This document shows, piece by piece, positions 22,783-34,400 of a stretch of 64,000 nt of DNA. Made by a program: the position numbers and the translations under genes. Under the pieces are notes generated by a model. That model was not told where the DNA came from. It did no database searches and was given only the letters and a program-made list of their open reading frames with translations. Source of the DNA: Dermanyssus gallinae (taxonomy: Eukaryota > Arthropoda > Arachnida > Mesostigmata > Dermanyssidae); contig QVRM01001414.1 in assembly GCA_003439945.1 (NCBI GenBank), forward strand, positions 384,001-448,000. Reading direction: 5' to 3'. The stretch's first letter is position 1, and every line of letters starts with the position of its first letter.

Positions 22783-23199
22783 GCTAACAAGTTATACTAC
22801 CGTAGCTACCTCTACTACTACTACTACTACTACCACTACTACAGCTATTTGAAAAGGATTACTATTGTTACTGCAGCTCTGACTATTACTAGTTCCATGA
22901 GGTATCGTCGAGCCTATCTAGTTTGTCTGCCTGCGAGTGTGTAGCAGCCGGTAGCCGGACCGTATCAAACAAAAATTTTTCTGGCTTCTGACCAGTTCCA
23001 ACAGCTGGCAGTGATGCGTCTTATCCTAATCAGCCCTTGGTAGCGTCGAGTTCGACGCAATGTGGCTCATCATCAGCTGAAAAAAAGGCCTGTCCAACCA
23101 GATACCTAATGCTGTGGTTACGGTTGCTGTCGCGAGTGTTGATTTGCTGTTGCAGCTCCTGCTACTGCTGCTTGTTTCACTCGCCGGCGATTCCGGACA

Positions 23200-23494
23200 A
23201 TGGCCAAAACGATCGGCCAGGTGTCATGTCTGCTAGCTGTTCTACTGATTTACAATCCGAAAACACCAGTAGTGCGCGCCGGCAAGGAACGCCCGCTTGC
23301 CAAATCCGGTGTGGCGAAGATGCCCGCACGGAACTCGAAGTACAACACCGCGAAGTACAGTGCCTGCAGGCCGACGAGACCGCTTAACCCTGTTGAGCTT
23401 GTGAAGGCGCGCAAGTACGCGACGGAAGTCTTCAGGAAGTGTGGCTCAAAAATGATTGTCTACTTCGCGACAAAGTTCTCGTTCCCTGCGTACG
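23200..23494 (+). CDS. Gene D, coding exon 1: secreted-protein family
   Basis: Joined to 24112-24437 this gives about 206 residues. It starts MAKTIGQVSCLLAVLLI, then VVRAGK at the likely signal-peptide cleavage region, a basic stretch, the YSAC and RKCG cysteines and the LNPVELVKARKYATEVF block. The donor is G|GTGAGT. In this copy the frame upstream of the ATG is closed, which supports the MAKTIGQ start for the family. All four mature cysteines and both sequons are present, so D is the best-preserved member. Function unknown; extracellular location inferred. Confidence 0.83.
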
Positions 23495-24111
23495 GTGAGT
23501 CATATCGTTTTCTGCTACCAGGTGTTACTGGAATGGCGGCCACGGGCTACGGCTACTGCTCATGGAATGCTGCTGTCTCGAAGCAGATGACACATTAGCT
23601 TAGGGCCATCACGCCGCTGCCCGGAGCCCTGTCAAGAATCCTGCCCTAGGAATAGCATAGTACTCACGCAGGTAGCGCATTGGGTTGAAGTGTAGATGTG
23701 CAGTTGTGCTAGCCGAGAGCAGAAATAGGGGTCGAAGAGCCATATGCGCAAGTAAGTAAATATATTAATTTGTAGCGCAAAGGCGTAATTGTAAAGGCGT
23801 CACATATAGTAATTTCGGAGTAAAAGCAAAGTACAAAAGGCGCCGACAGGCGTTGTGCCTTATTCGGTAAAGCATAAACTTCAATTCTTGTCGAGGGCTA
23901 TAAACGATTGATAAGAAATGCGAAGTAGTTGTAACTAAAGCCATGCTAGGGTCAGCGCCTACAGCCAACGCTTTAGCGTCCTTGGGGTTGACCACAGAGA
24001 CCAGCATATTGCTTGCGGATACCTTTTATATAAAACTTGTTTAGTGCCGTTTTTCATCTACTAAAAAACTATATGTATATATGTAAACGATCTGTATCAC
24101 TTCAATTGCAG

Positions 24112-24437
24112 GCATCGGCGCATTAGCGAAGTATCTGTGCTCAATCGTGACGGTGGGGTATGCCCATATGGCAAGCGACGGTGGCGTGATTGTGCATCGG
24201 AACACGACAGCAGCTCAAGCGTTCAACCTCTCAAACACGTTTGTGCGGTTTCTTTCTAATAGGAAAGAAAATTTCATCATCCGAAGCCAGGGCCGAAAAC
24301 ATGTCTTACTGAACGCGCAGTTTGTGGAGTTTCTAAACGTTGCCGTTCGCTGTGCATTGAGCGGACACTGGCTATCACCACGAGATGGCGACTACATCAA
24401 ACATGCTATCGAGTACTATAAATTCATCCTGCTATAG
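24112..24437 (+). CDS. Gene D, coding exon 2
   Basis: Acceptor TTGCAG; 326 bp; starts IGALAKYLC and ends in YYKFILL before TAG. Contains NTT and NLS sequons and the exon-2 cysteines. The intron is 617 bp with no large insertion. Confidence 0.83.
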
Positions 24438-24439
24438 AG

Positions 24440-24451
24440 CACACGCGTGTG
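24440..24451. repeat. Perfect 12-bp palindrome after the gene D stop
   Basis: CACACGCGTGTG, identical in sequence and position to the one after gene A. Confidence 0.6.
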
Positions 24452-24487
24452 TTTATACATACATGTAGATATGTATATAATCAATTT

Positions 24488-25395
24488 TTTTTTTCAATCT
24501 CAAACGTGGGATATTTACGGAACTGCATTTCACAACGCTTAGGTTCTCGGCAAATAAAAATAGTTAAAACAATAAAAACACATGATCCAAACACGACGAA
24601 GTAGAAAATCACTCTCGACAAAGTCCAAGGAGTGCTTTTTATAAGCACTTTACACAATCGCCGTGGTTATTGAGTATCACAAGAACATCAAAACAGCAGC
24701 TGGTGTGTTTGATAAAACACGAACAACATGCAAGGCCACACACTTGTAAATTTACGCAAAAACGAAGTACACTTCACTAGTACAGCATCTTTACAATTCA
24801 CAACTATGGGTATAAACACGTATAAACATCACTATCTAAGCCGAGTGTGTTCCCCTATATACAAAAGCACTAAAATCCCAATTCCGAATTTACCTAGATT
24901 ATAAGCCCGATTCTGACTGTGAAATTAAAAGCCACCGTTTTAGTTCACGAACGAAGAAATGTTTCCATGTTAGGCATCTAAACATGGGCATTAAAACGAC
25001 TGAACAAGTCACGGACCGAATCCCTTCGCTTCCGTGAAAAAATTGCTCTAATCATTCCGTATCACTTTGGCTCTCCGGAGAATTCCATCGTAGCCACCAC
25101 CCCAGAGAAGAATACTATAGCATAGCACTGGTAAGAACACAATATAATCCAGATGAGGATGCCACCTCATGTTTTCCTGGAGAACGAGCCCCAGGCACTT
25201 AGCGGTATGCGATAGCTCAATGTTCCGTGTCTTGAGTATTAAGTTGTCAGGTAATGCCAGTTGCTTTGGTGATGAACGAAAAACTATGTAATTCGTTTTA
25301 CTAGAATTGACATCTAGTCCAAAACTGTTAAAAATGCGAATTATGTTATCAACGTTTAAAAGCGAATGGTGCGAGTCCGTATTAAAAGTAGCGTA
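24488..25395 (-). pseudogene. Decayed LINE 3' part (CR1/Jockey-like RT), minus strand
   Basis: On the minus strand around 25390-25100 an RT-like stretch is readable: an LDVNSSKTNYIVF-type segment, then KCLGLVLQENMRWHPHLDYI, the usual LG(V)..D..L.W..H..Y pattern after the RT palm. Many stops follow, ending in an AT-rich 3' tail with a T run at 24488 on the plus strand. The tail block 'TTTACGGAACTGCAT' recurs at 40662. It is inserted between the gene D stop and the conserved (TA)n/3' block at 25396. Confidence 0.6.

Positions 25396-25428
<33 letters not shown>
25396..25428. repeat. (TA)n tract after gene D
   Basis: About 30 bp of TA repeats directly after the LINE relic and before the conserved 3' block. 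Confidence 0.9.
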
Positions 25429-25431
<3 letters not shown>

Positions 25432-25721
25432 GCGGTGCGTTGGGCGGGTAACGCACCGCCGCCCGCAACAGAGCGTTGCAAATCATGAACAAAAGACCGG
25501 CTATTGCAAGTTTGAGTTTTGGCAGATGATTCTGTTGGAACAGGTGGGATAATGCATTGTCCTACTGCTGTAGCAGAAAAAGGTTTCTCTGCTAGAAAGA
25601 GCCTACATGAGTTTAGTAATGAGAACGCACGACGACGATGGAAGCATTTAAACGCGATCGTTTCATAGGCATACCCTAGCCTATTACGAGCGTCTACAAC
25701 CAAATCGTCAAAGCGTTACGA
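25429..25721 (+). other. Conserved 3' flank block of gene D
   Basis: Matches 12645-12942 after gene B, including the terminal 'AACCAAATCGTCAAAGCGTT' before a short (TA)n tract at 25722. Confidence 0.7.
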
Positions 25722-25959
25722 TATATATATATATATATATGTGTGTATATGTATATCAGTTTTGCCTGAAGGTAAATGCATCGCTATTGAGTGTTTGTAT
25801 TAGTCTTTTTCATCGGACAACAACAATCATAACACTACGTATGGTAATGCCGATTGCTGACTTACTGAGCAACATGAGTTCATGATGGGTTACTGGACCA
25901 GGAGACGGTATGCTCTATAGGCGCCTTTCCCGCTTAACTGCTGCACTATTGCCAGCACG

Positions 25960-26860
25960 TCGAGTTAATAGCTCTAGTGTATGTTACTGTTAGCCATTGG
26001 CGAAGAACGTTCATATATCACAGTAATCCAGTACGGAGAGCTCGGATTCAACAAGTATATTGCTTGCATTTTCGCAAAGTAAATAATACTTAAGCTATTG
26101 TTTCTGATTGTTTCTATGTGTTGTATGGAATATATACGGCCTGTATTCTGCTCTCATTGTTTGCCTTTGTTGTCCCCTTTCTCTGTTACTTTTCCGGTTG
26201 CTGTTGTTGTTGTTGCTGCTACAATTGCTGTCTTGTTGTTGCCGCTACAGTTGCGGTGTTGTTGTCGTACTTGTTTGGTACTATAAGGCTAGTTAGACAA
26301 ATTTAGCGTTAAATTGATCAGATAGTTAATTAATTGAAATAAATTCGAGGCTGCTTTACTCCATCTCTTCTAATCTATTCATTAACGAACACTCAGGAAA
26401 TAACCTTGTTGTAATTCAACTGCTAGCAATATACTTATTTATTACGAAGTAGTACGCTAGCGGTGTATGTTGTATATTAATTAGCGGTGTATTAATCAAA
26501 ACCGATTTCGCTTCAATCTGCGCAAAAATTGGATTGCTTACGCTGCTCTACAGAGTTGTTGTTGCTTTTAATGCAGCTTGTAAGCAACCTGTTTCAGGTC
26601 ACATAGTATATAATAAACCTATAAGTGGTTATAGCAGATATTTATTTGGACTTTAAGAATGTATGCATAAATTGACAACAATGCTTTCGTTCAACAATAG
26701 TAAAGCCGACAGACAAACCGAGGTATATTTAGTTTGTCAGTTTTGCAAGTGGAACTGACAAGCGAATCGAGCTGTATCCTAAAACCGAGTTTGAATCAAG
26801 GAAGTAAAGAAAAGAAGGTTCGGCAATTTCTAAGGAGACAAAAATAGAGCAACAACGAGT
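25960..26860 (+). other. Conserved unit DNA plus start of a duplicated block
   Basis: The first part (to about 26340) matches the gene-upstream block (ending 'GCTGCTTTACTCCATCT'). The second part ('CCTTGTTGTAATTCAACTGC', 'AACCGATTTCGCTTCAATCT') matches 41840-42420 downstream of gene E. No gene seen. Confidence 0.6.
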
Positions 26861-27290
26861 CTACATCACGTTCTGTGTTAAAAACTAAATCATATGTTCT
26901 AAATTGGTAGAAATGTTACGTACTGCTTATGGTGATCACGCAGTGTTTCGAAATACCACGTATATGTGATACCGTCGATTTCTTCGAAGTTCTTTCTAAA
27001 AATGTTGATTTTACATAAAATAGAACGCCCGTCGGGAATAGTCCGAATTGAATCTTCAGGCGAAGGCAGAAGAGCCTGGATTGCTTCAGAGAGTGATTAT
27101 AGGAAAGCATTCATGAGTATCTGGTTACGACAATTTACAGTCAATAAGGAATACTGCCGCGAAATTTTGATAAGATTACGCGAGAACGTCCGACGCAAGA
27201 GGACCCAATCCTAGGCAAACAACTCTTATATCCTTAATCACGACATTGGCGCAGGCTAGAGCTGTTTTGAAGAAAACAAAAACGCTTTAA
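26860..27290 (+). pseudogene. Decayed mariner transposase relic, copy 1
   Basis: A readable stretch at about 27130-27230 (VNKEYCREILIRLRENVRRK, then NNSY.L.HD) matches the usual mariner VN..YY..VL.RLR..VRRKRP...NSWILHHD region. The rest is truncated and full of stops. The same relic, longer, lies at 42430-43300, so it was duplicated with the gene units. Confidence 0.65.
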
Positions 27291-27349
27291 ATGATTAAAT
27301 ACACATTACATTTTTAATAAATATGTATCATAACTTTTCGATTTGCTCT

Positions 27350-27353
<4 letters not shown>

Positions 27354-27388
<35 letters not shown>
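27354..27388. repeat. (TA)n tract at LINE 3' border
   Basis: About 17 TA units at the 3' end of the minus-strand LINE that follows. Confidence 0.9.
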
Positions 27389-27391
<3 letters not shown>

Positions 27392-29568
27392 TCATTATTT
27401 ATTGTGTAGCAAAATATACATTTGTGATGTAAGAACACGTACACAGCCCGCTGGGCATAACTTAAGGCGTTAGGTCCAGGCTTGGGCTGGTCCACCTAGC
27501 CAGGGTACCTCTCACCGAAGCGGCATTCCCCCTGAACATCTAATGACAGACGTTGCAGTAAATACTCGCCCGCCCTCTTGTCTCCTGTAGCAAGCGCCAA
27601 TTTTCTCACGAGATCCTTAAGAAGTTTTGTCGTGAGCAACCTACGCCCCCAATGTCTCGAATGCAAGGGGTGAGAACAAGTGTGGGTAACCGACGCTTGA
27701 ATACTTTTGGCTGCTTCCGCTAGGGCTACCGCGTGTCTTGGGAGGGCTGCGCCCGTACCGGCCATTAAAGGCGCTAAAGTGTCGGTTAGCAGCGTTTGGC
27801 CCCGCTCGAAGGGATTCAGGTTCATACCATCAGACCTCCTTCCATCATCTCTGACTAAGCCAGACGGCTCCAAAATGCATGGGTAGCCTGCCGATTGCAG
27901 CCCTTTGCTATTTGTCTCGTTTAAGGCCGAGTGGCCTGCGATTCTGCCTGAACTCTGGGGACAGGAAGTCCTAGTGACCTAGTGACTCGACCTCGTCATC
28001 GCATCTGCACAGGCTAGCTCTGATTCCAATTTTAACCCGACTAGAATTCGTGTAGACTCGTCGTCCAGGAGGGTACCCAGCTGAGGGCTCGGGAGGGCGT
28101 GCAGCCATGCACCTGTACTCGGTAAAGAAACCGCCTGTAATCTCGTTCTGTTGGTGAACGTAGTTGCTCGGTCCCATAAGCCTCTCCATCGACCGTCGTT
28201 TGCCAGTTCTGACCACGCGCGCTAAAGAAAAGGGGTCTCCGGTAGAGACCTACAAAATGCAATGGCGTCATCCTAACTCTGTTCAAGTGTAGCCCGGAAA
28301 TTCGCAACCGCCTGAGATTCAGGATGGACTCAACGCCACTAGTTGCCGATTGCGAGATTGCGATGTAGGCTGCGACTTAAACTGCTTTAAGCAGGCCCAG
28401 TCCACCTCTGGCTACCGGTAAGGAGGCCTGAACTAAGGGTTCGTTTTGCAACCGCAGGTTAAGTATAGATTCCAACGCGAGGACCAGCTTCAAGTTGATT
28501 TCTTCCAACTGGGACGAGGAGACTGAGCAGTTGATTCTCCTGAACAGGTAGTTTAGCCTTGACGCAGAGAAGCATGAGAGTAGAAGGTATAACCCCCGGT
28601 AAGCAACAAGCTGGGGAAGGAGATTAAAACCAATCTCGAGTTTTTCTCTTCCTCGTTCAATTTTTGATCCAAGGTGGCAAGAGAACAGGGGAACCCCAAA
28701 AAGATCCAGGTCGTCGCCTGTTGCGCGGCAACCCGGAAGTAAATTCTGTATAGCGGATATTTCAGCTGTGTCTGAACAGATGATGTGAAGCTTGCACTTG
28801 GTTGGGTTCAGCTCCAACCCACTGCATGTGGCGAAACTTAATATCTTTGCTAAGTCCTCACAGACCGTACCAGTGTTACCTCTGGTGACCCCGTTGTCCA
28901 AATATCAAAGGTTAGGTGGACTCTTAAGTGAGTTGACAAAGTCTTTAACGGTAAGACAAAACAGAAGGGGGGGCAAGGGGGTCTCTTTGCTGAACCCCTA
29001 CAGCCGAAAAGAGCAGTGCCGTGGGTAAGACCAGTTGCGACGGATCACCGTAGGCCAATTTAGCTTAATGATACATGGCAGGGGCCTTGTCTCCAACTAC
29101 TCTCAACAAGTGATCCCTCCTGACGGTGTTGAACGCGTTTTTAAAATCTAGTTTGACTAACCCGGATGGATCGAGTCGAGAATCTATAAAAGCCCTGGTA
29201 GCATAAATCATTATTTCAGCACCCCCCTTGGCGGAGAAACCCAACTGGTGAGGCCCAACTCCTAGGTTAATAACATTTCTAGAGTCCCTCACTGCCAATT
29301 TTGCCGCGATCCTACGTAGTACCGAAGAGCAAGCGATAGGTCTGAATGAGCCGTCTTTCTTCTTCAACACAAACAGCCTCGCTCCGAAGATGAGGGGGCA
29401 CCACATTGGATGCGGAACTCCCCATCGCAGCAGATCGTCGCTAGGCCCTTACTAAGTCTGTCGGATGAGCAGCCGAGAGTCGTTGAAAGAAGGTCCTGTA
29501 GGAGCCGAGGTCTTTTAAAATCTAAACCCTCCTTGTTGCATAGAACGTAATGAAATCCGTGGGCTGCA

Positions 29569-29570
<2 letters not shown>
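27389..29570 (-). mobile_element. Restriction-like-endonuclease LINE, decayed, between (TA)n tracts
   Basis: The minus-strand element runs from an RT finger region (29406-29065: FVLKKKDGSFRPIAC, KLDFKNAFNTVRRD) through palm and thumb (28901-28377, YLDNG in place of YLDDG) to the nuclease and tail (27873-27496). At least three frameshifts and several stops separate these. The 3' untranslated block 'GTTAGGTCCAGGCTTGGGCT' is shared with fragments at 38985 and 51854. Both ends abut (TA)n. Confidence 0.82.
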
Positions 29571-29605
<35 letters not shown>

Positions 29606-29623
29606 TATATATATATATGTATA

Positions 29624-29662
<39 letters not shown>
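29571..29662. repeat. (TA)n tract between two oppositely oriented LINE fragments
   Basis: TA repeats with a short TATG/TGTG interruption. The minus-strand LINE lies to the left and a plus-strand LINE 3' fragment to the right. Confidence 0.9.
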
Positions 29663-30242
29663 TGTACAAAGAAGCGCCGGTAGGTTTTCAAGGCATTCGG
29701 CGCTGATCGACGTAATACACCGGGCAATGCAATCAGCCCACATACCTGCAGTCAAAGAGCCGGTCGGTCTGTCAGCCAACAGCCAACTGCGTCCGGACGG
29801 CCTGACTCTAGTTCCATGGAATGAAGGTCGCTGCCTCGTGTATGACGTCACCGTGTCTTGCACTTTGGCCGCTTCGTATGCTCGTCATACCAGCCGAGAG
29901 GTCGGAGCAGCCGCTCGCCTCGCTGAAGATCGCAAGTTGGCAAAGTACCGTGAACTGGAGCAAAACTTCATCGTTCAACCAAACGCCTTCGAGACATTAG
30001 GCCCAATGGGAAAAATCACAACGAGCTTTCTAACGGAGCTGGGATCCAGAGTCGCCGCGTCAACCGGCGATAGAAGGGCATGGCAGTTCTTGCTACAAAG
30101 AATATCAGTTGAAATACAACGCGGAAACGTCGCGTCGATAATTGGTTCATTGCCTACGGGCAACGGACTTCCCTTTCCGTTGTAGCCGAATCAAGTCGGC
30201 GTCAAAAATGATATCTACAGCTAATGAACTTAAATAAATTCT

Positions 30243-30257
<15 letters not shown>
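29663..30257 (+). mobile_element. Restriction-like-endonuclease LINE, 3' fragment, second subfamily
   Basis: The open frame to 30185 reads through the nuclease (RPDGLTLVPW...VYDVTVS) to the tail EIQRGNVASIIGSL and a stop. It differs clearly from the 27.4-kb and 20.8-kb copies (for example YDVTVS instead of WDATVTDS), so it is another subfamily. A short 3' untranslated region ends in a run of about 18 A before (TA)n at 30258-30288. The 5' truncated end also abuts (TA)n. Confidence 0.82.
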
Positions 30258-30291
<34 letters not shown>

Positions 30292-30309
30292 AAGTTTTAT
30301 TTCATGTTG

Positions 30310-31417
30310 GCTAAATACAAACATACAATATAATATGGACAGGCTGCTGTCTGTACCCGACCCAACGCAAGGGAAAAATCTATCTATAAGACATTCCTAG
30401 GCTTTTTCATTGTATCGTGTGCCTTGTACAATTGCGCCACCTGAGTCACGTATTCTGTAAGGTTTTGTTTCTCGAATTTCCCAGAAAAGTATCTTTCTGC
30501 ATCCCGGGCTCTTTTGGGGTGAGCAGCCTGGGGGTAAAACTGCTGGGCGCTATCGCCCCGTGGGCGGGCTTGCGTATGAGTGATCTTCCGTCAAGATTTT
30601 ATGAAGGCCCATTTCTTCTTCCGCGTCGTCCAGTATTACTACCGGGTTAGGGGCCACCGCCTCATTTGCACCAGCGCTGATCGGGGCGACCGTTTCATAT
30701 TTGCTCGCCTTCGGGACGAAATGTTGAGAGGAGGGCGATACAATATTATGACACATATCTTGGTTTATTTACAAAACTGCGTTTTCGCAATGCTTAAGTT
30801 CTCTATAAAAGGGTAAAATGAGTATATCAGTGTACACGTTTACATCAATTACACACACTCTTTACACAATTACACCAGTTTACACACATTGTTCACACAT
30901 TTACATCAACGTGCATACACTGTCCACGCACTTACATTAGCACGCACTTGCTCCAAAGCACATATTTTTGCTTTTTTACGTGAATTGATTTGCCTTCATA
31001 AAAATCTTGGTCGCATGTTATACAACTACCGCTGTGCGAATTCCCTCACAAAAAAGAGTGGCCGAGTTTTTCAAGAAATAGAGCCATAAACAGGGGGCAG
31101 GCGTTAGGCGGGAATTGTTAATTAGTTCCGACAGGATGTTTCTATATGGCTTAGCTTCTAAGGTATATAAAATCACACCAGACCCGTTTTGCTAGAGTCA
31201 ACAACAAAAATTTGAAGGTCTCAATAGCCTCTCCCCCACATGCATTAGCAGTACGTATATCGCCGCCCAGCTTGATCGTCTCAGAACGAAGTAGCTTTAA
31301 TATGTCGAGATCATTCGCCAGAATCTTTAGCAAGACACAATTAAAAAAATAATGAACATGTAGGGCCTGAGTACCGATCTTTGAGGATTGCCAATATTGA
31401 CTTTCTCACACGTGGAT
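30310..31417 (-). pseudogene. Decayed LINE (CR1/Jockey-like), 3' part, split by R1 insertion
   Basis: On the minus strand an RT fragment is readable at 31333-31151 (ILANDLDILKLLRS, resembling the FADDLKI...L.. palm motif with one D changed). The 3' portion contains shared blocks ('ACCCGACCCAACGC', 'GAGTCACGTATT') also found at 43400-43620. The same relic continues at about 36359-36500 beyond the R1 element. It repeats as 43380-44780. Confidence 0.6.
30838..30965. repeat. Degenerate minisatellite of CACACATTTACA-like units
   Basis: Repeated 'TTACACACA', 'TTCACACATTTACA' and 'CATCAACGTGCAT' motifs. It recurs, longer and cleaner, at 43733-43862 in the same LINE relic. Confidence 0.7.
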
Positions 31418-31430
31418 TCAACATGACCAA
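31418..31430. repeat. Target-site duplication, left copy, of the R1 LINE
   Basis: TCAACATGACCAA; the right copy is at 36346-36358. The joined flank matches the uninterrupted sequence at about 44563-44580 (GGATTCGACATGACCAACC). Confidence 0.85.
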
Positions 31431-34400
31431 TTTATTTATTTATTTTTTTTTGTTCTGGGAGGTTTCGGTAATGCATGATGCACATGCGCCACTAGCAGCC
31501 TGCGTGACTAGTGTGAGACTCGCAAACCCACTAAACCCGGATTCCTCCCCACCCCCCCAGGCTCGGTATTACTTTGGCATTACATCGAAACCGTGGGAGA
31601 GGCGTCCCTGCCGTTCTCCTTCAATCAGCTCTATCCCTGACTATCATCCCGCATGTCTACCTGCGGTTGGATAGGGGGATGCCATTTTGTAATCCGTCCT
31701 GTGAGGGTGCGTCGAGACCATGAGGGCCTGGCTGCTCCCCACCCCCTCCCCCCTCCCTCGGCTCCTCGTCTCGACCACTCTCCCGAGAGACCCGCTTAAA
31801 CCTCTCCCGCCTGGCCGTTTCCTTGGCTGTCTTGAGTGTCAAAACAGCGTCGAACAAGTTCGTCGCCTCCCTCCATGCCTCCGCCGAAGTCATCATATGG
31901 AAGACCACCTCCTTGATGAGTCGGCCCCTCACAGCGGTTGGTGCTGCGTCCCGTGCTTCCCTGAGAGCATCACACCGCAGAACAGTATGCTCTACGTTGT
32001 CCGTTTCTCCAGAGTCGCACAGTACGCAGATATCGCTGATGGCCTTCTTGATCCTTGAGAGGTAGCTCTGGAACTGGCCGTGTCCGGTCAGAACCTGAGT
32101 CGTCCAGTAGGAAAGCTCCCCGTGTCGGCGGTCATACCATACCCTGAGGTCCGGTATCAGACTCTTGGTCCAGCTCCCTGTGGTCACACCGGGTCTTACC
32201 TGCGCCCATTCCTCATGCCAGGCCGATATGGTGGCACTCCTGGCCCTGGTGAGATCCAGACCTTCGTCTAGATACATTTTACTTCGTTCAGCCACAAGGA
32301 GGTCCCATGGCAGCATTTTGGCTAGGACCAGGAGAGCTTCGGTCGAGACTGTTCGATACGCCCGGCTTACCCTGATTGCCAGCGTTCGTTGGGTCGACCT
32401 TAGTGCCCCCCTATTTTTCGCCGTCCGCATTGCCATGTCCCCCCAGACTGGGGCTGCGTAAATTGATGATTTGATTCGGCCACCGAGGCCAGGAGCCTTC
32501 TTTTCACCTCAGCCACCCCACCGACCCTAGGCATGATCCGCGCCAGCTTCAGGGAGACCCTTTGGGCCTTTTCGGCCACGTACTTAACGTGTGCCGATCC
32601 GGTCAGTCCGGTGTCTAGCATGACCCCAAGGTACTTTACCTTCTTTCTGATTTCTATCGGGTGGCCCGCCATCACGAGGTTAATGCCGGTCGTCCTCTTT
32701 TTGCCTGTTAGGTACATCGCCTCCGTCTTGTCGGGTGCCAGTTTCAAGTGATGGGACTCCATCCACTCGGACACCATTGACAAGGCCTCATTGGCGGCGC
32801 TCTCCAGGGCTCTTTCGGTCCTGGCCGTTATCATGAGTGCAAGGTCATCGGCGTACGCCAACGTTTCCACCCCATACGGGAGACCTGGGATCTCGAGCAC
32901 CCCGTCGTAAGCTATGTTCCAGAGCTCGGGTCCTAGAATCGAGCCCTGTGGGACTCCGGCAGTAACCTCGTACTCCTGCCCCCCTGCAACCAAGCCTCTG
33001 TCATCCAGGTAGGATGAAATCATTTGACGGAGGTAGAGGGAAAAGCCCTTCCTCTTCATCGCCTCCACAATTACTTTCCAATTCATTGTGTTAAAGGCAT
33101 TTTTGACATCCAGGAGGATCAGGAGCACGAATCCCCTTGTTTTAGGGGTCTTCATAGTCTCCTCACCCGCCCGTTTCAGAACCTTCTTTAGAGCCCCTAA
33201 TGCGGATCTGCCCTTCCGGAAGCCGTACTGGGCATCTGATAGGGCGTTCTTTTCCTGAATCTCGTTGTTTAGTCTCGTGACTATAACGTTCTCCAGGAGC
33301 TTACCCATGGCGTCAATGAGGCATATGGGCCGGTAAGCCAAAGGCTTCGTCTTCCTCCCGGGTTTGGGGATTAGAACCAGGCTTGCCCTTTTCCACAGCC
33401 TCGGGAATCTCCCCTCTCTCAAAAGCTTGTTGGCAAGGTCTTGGAAGACCTTAGGCCACCTTTTGACCAGTAGCCTCACTACCTCTGGGGGAATTCCGTC
33501 TAGGCCGGGCGCTTTACCGGTTGCCAACCGATTCCGGGCTTGTTCGACCTCCTCCAGCGTCACCTCCGGAATGTTTTCCGGGGTGACCGAGAACTCCTCG
33601 TTTTCTCTCCGCGGCTGTGCCGGAAAAAGACCGGTTACAGTCTCCCGCAGCACATCCGGGGGGAGTTTCGGGGGAGGTCTCCGGAGTTTGGCCATAACTA
33701 TTCGGTACGGCAGGCCCCATACGTCGCTCTCCACCGCGTCTGTCAGCTCTTTCTCCGCTCGGGCTTTACTTTTGGCGATGAGTCCTCGGAGTCTCAATCG
33801 AGCAGCCTTGTACTCCGTCAATTGGGATTCAGCTCTCGCGGTCTCTCGCTCCCCGTAAAATCCCACCCGTCGTTTTCTTTGCGTTAACTAGCTGCGTGTT
33901 CTCGTGAAAATCCTATTTAGCCTAATGCAAGCCCTGCGGGCAGCTGCGATCCCTTTGTTCCACCAGTAATTAGGAGGGTAGCGGCTCCCATGGTGTTGTG
34001 AGGGAGCAGCTTTCTCGCATGCTGTAGAGAGTATGCTAATTATTTGATATTCATCCCCCACCGTGTCTCCCAGTTGTTTGCAACCCTCGTCTATTTCAGC
34101 CACTATAATCTTGGCGTCAAGTTTCCGCATCTGCCATCTCTTACTAGGGGGCGGGGCGAGGGCCACCTCGGGGGTACTGATGGTGAAACAGATGTATCTG
34201 TGGTCACTCATGGTCTCCTCCGTCTCCCTCACCCTCCACTCTACCACCAGTGGAAAGGCCGCCTCATTGACCATTGTTAGGTCAATGAAGGCCGTCTGGC
34301 TCCCTCTGGAAAAGGTGGGGACCCTTCCGTCATTAAGAACCATTAGATTTTTTTCAGCCATCCACTCCTGTAAAGTTTGGGCCCGTCTAGTTGTGGTTCG

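Noticed and set aside
26098..26306. Overlapping Leu/Cys-rich frames of 62 codons
   Set aside because: They are translations of a CTG/TTG-rich non-coding block conserved upstream of the genes.
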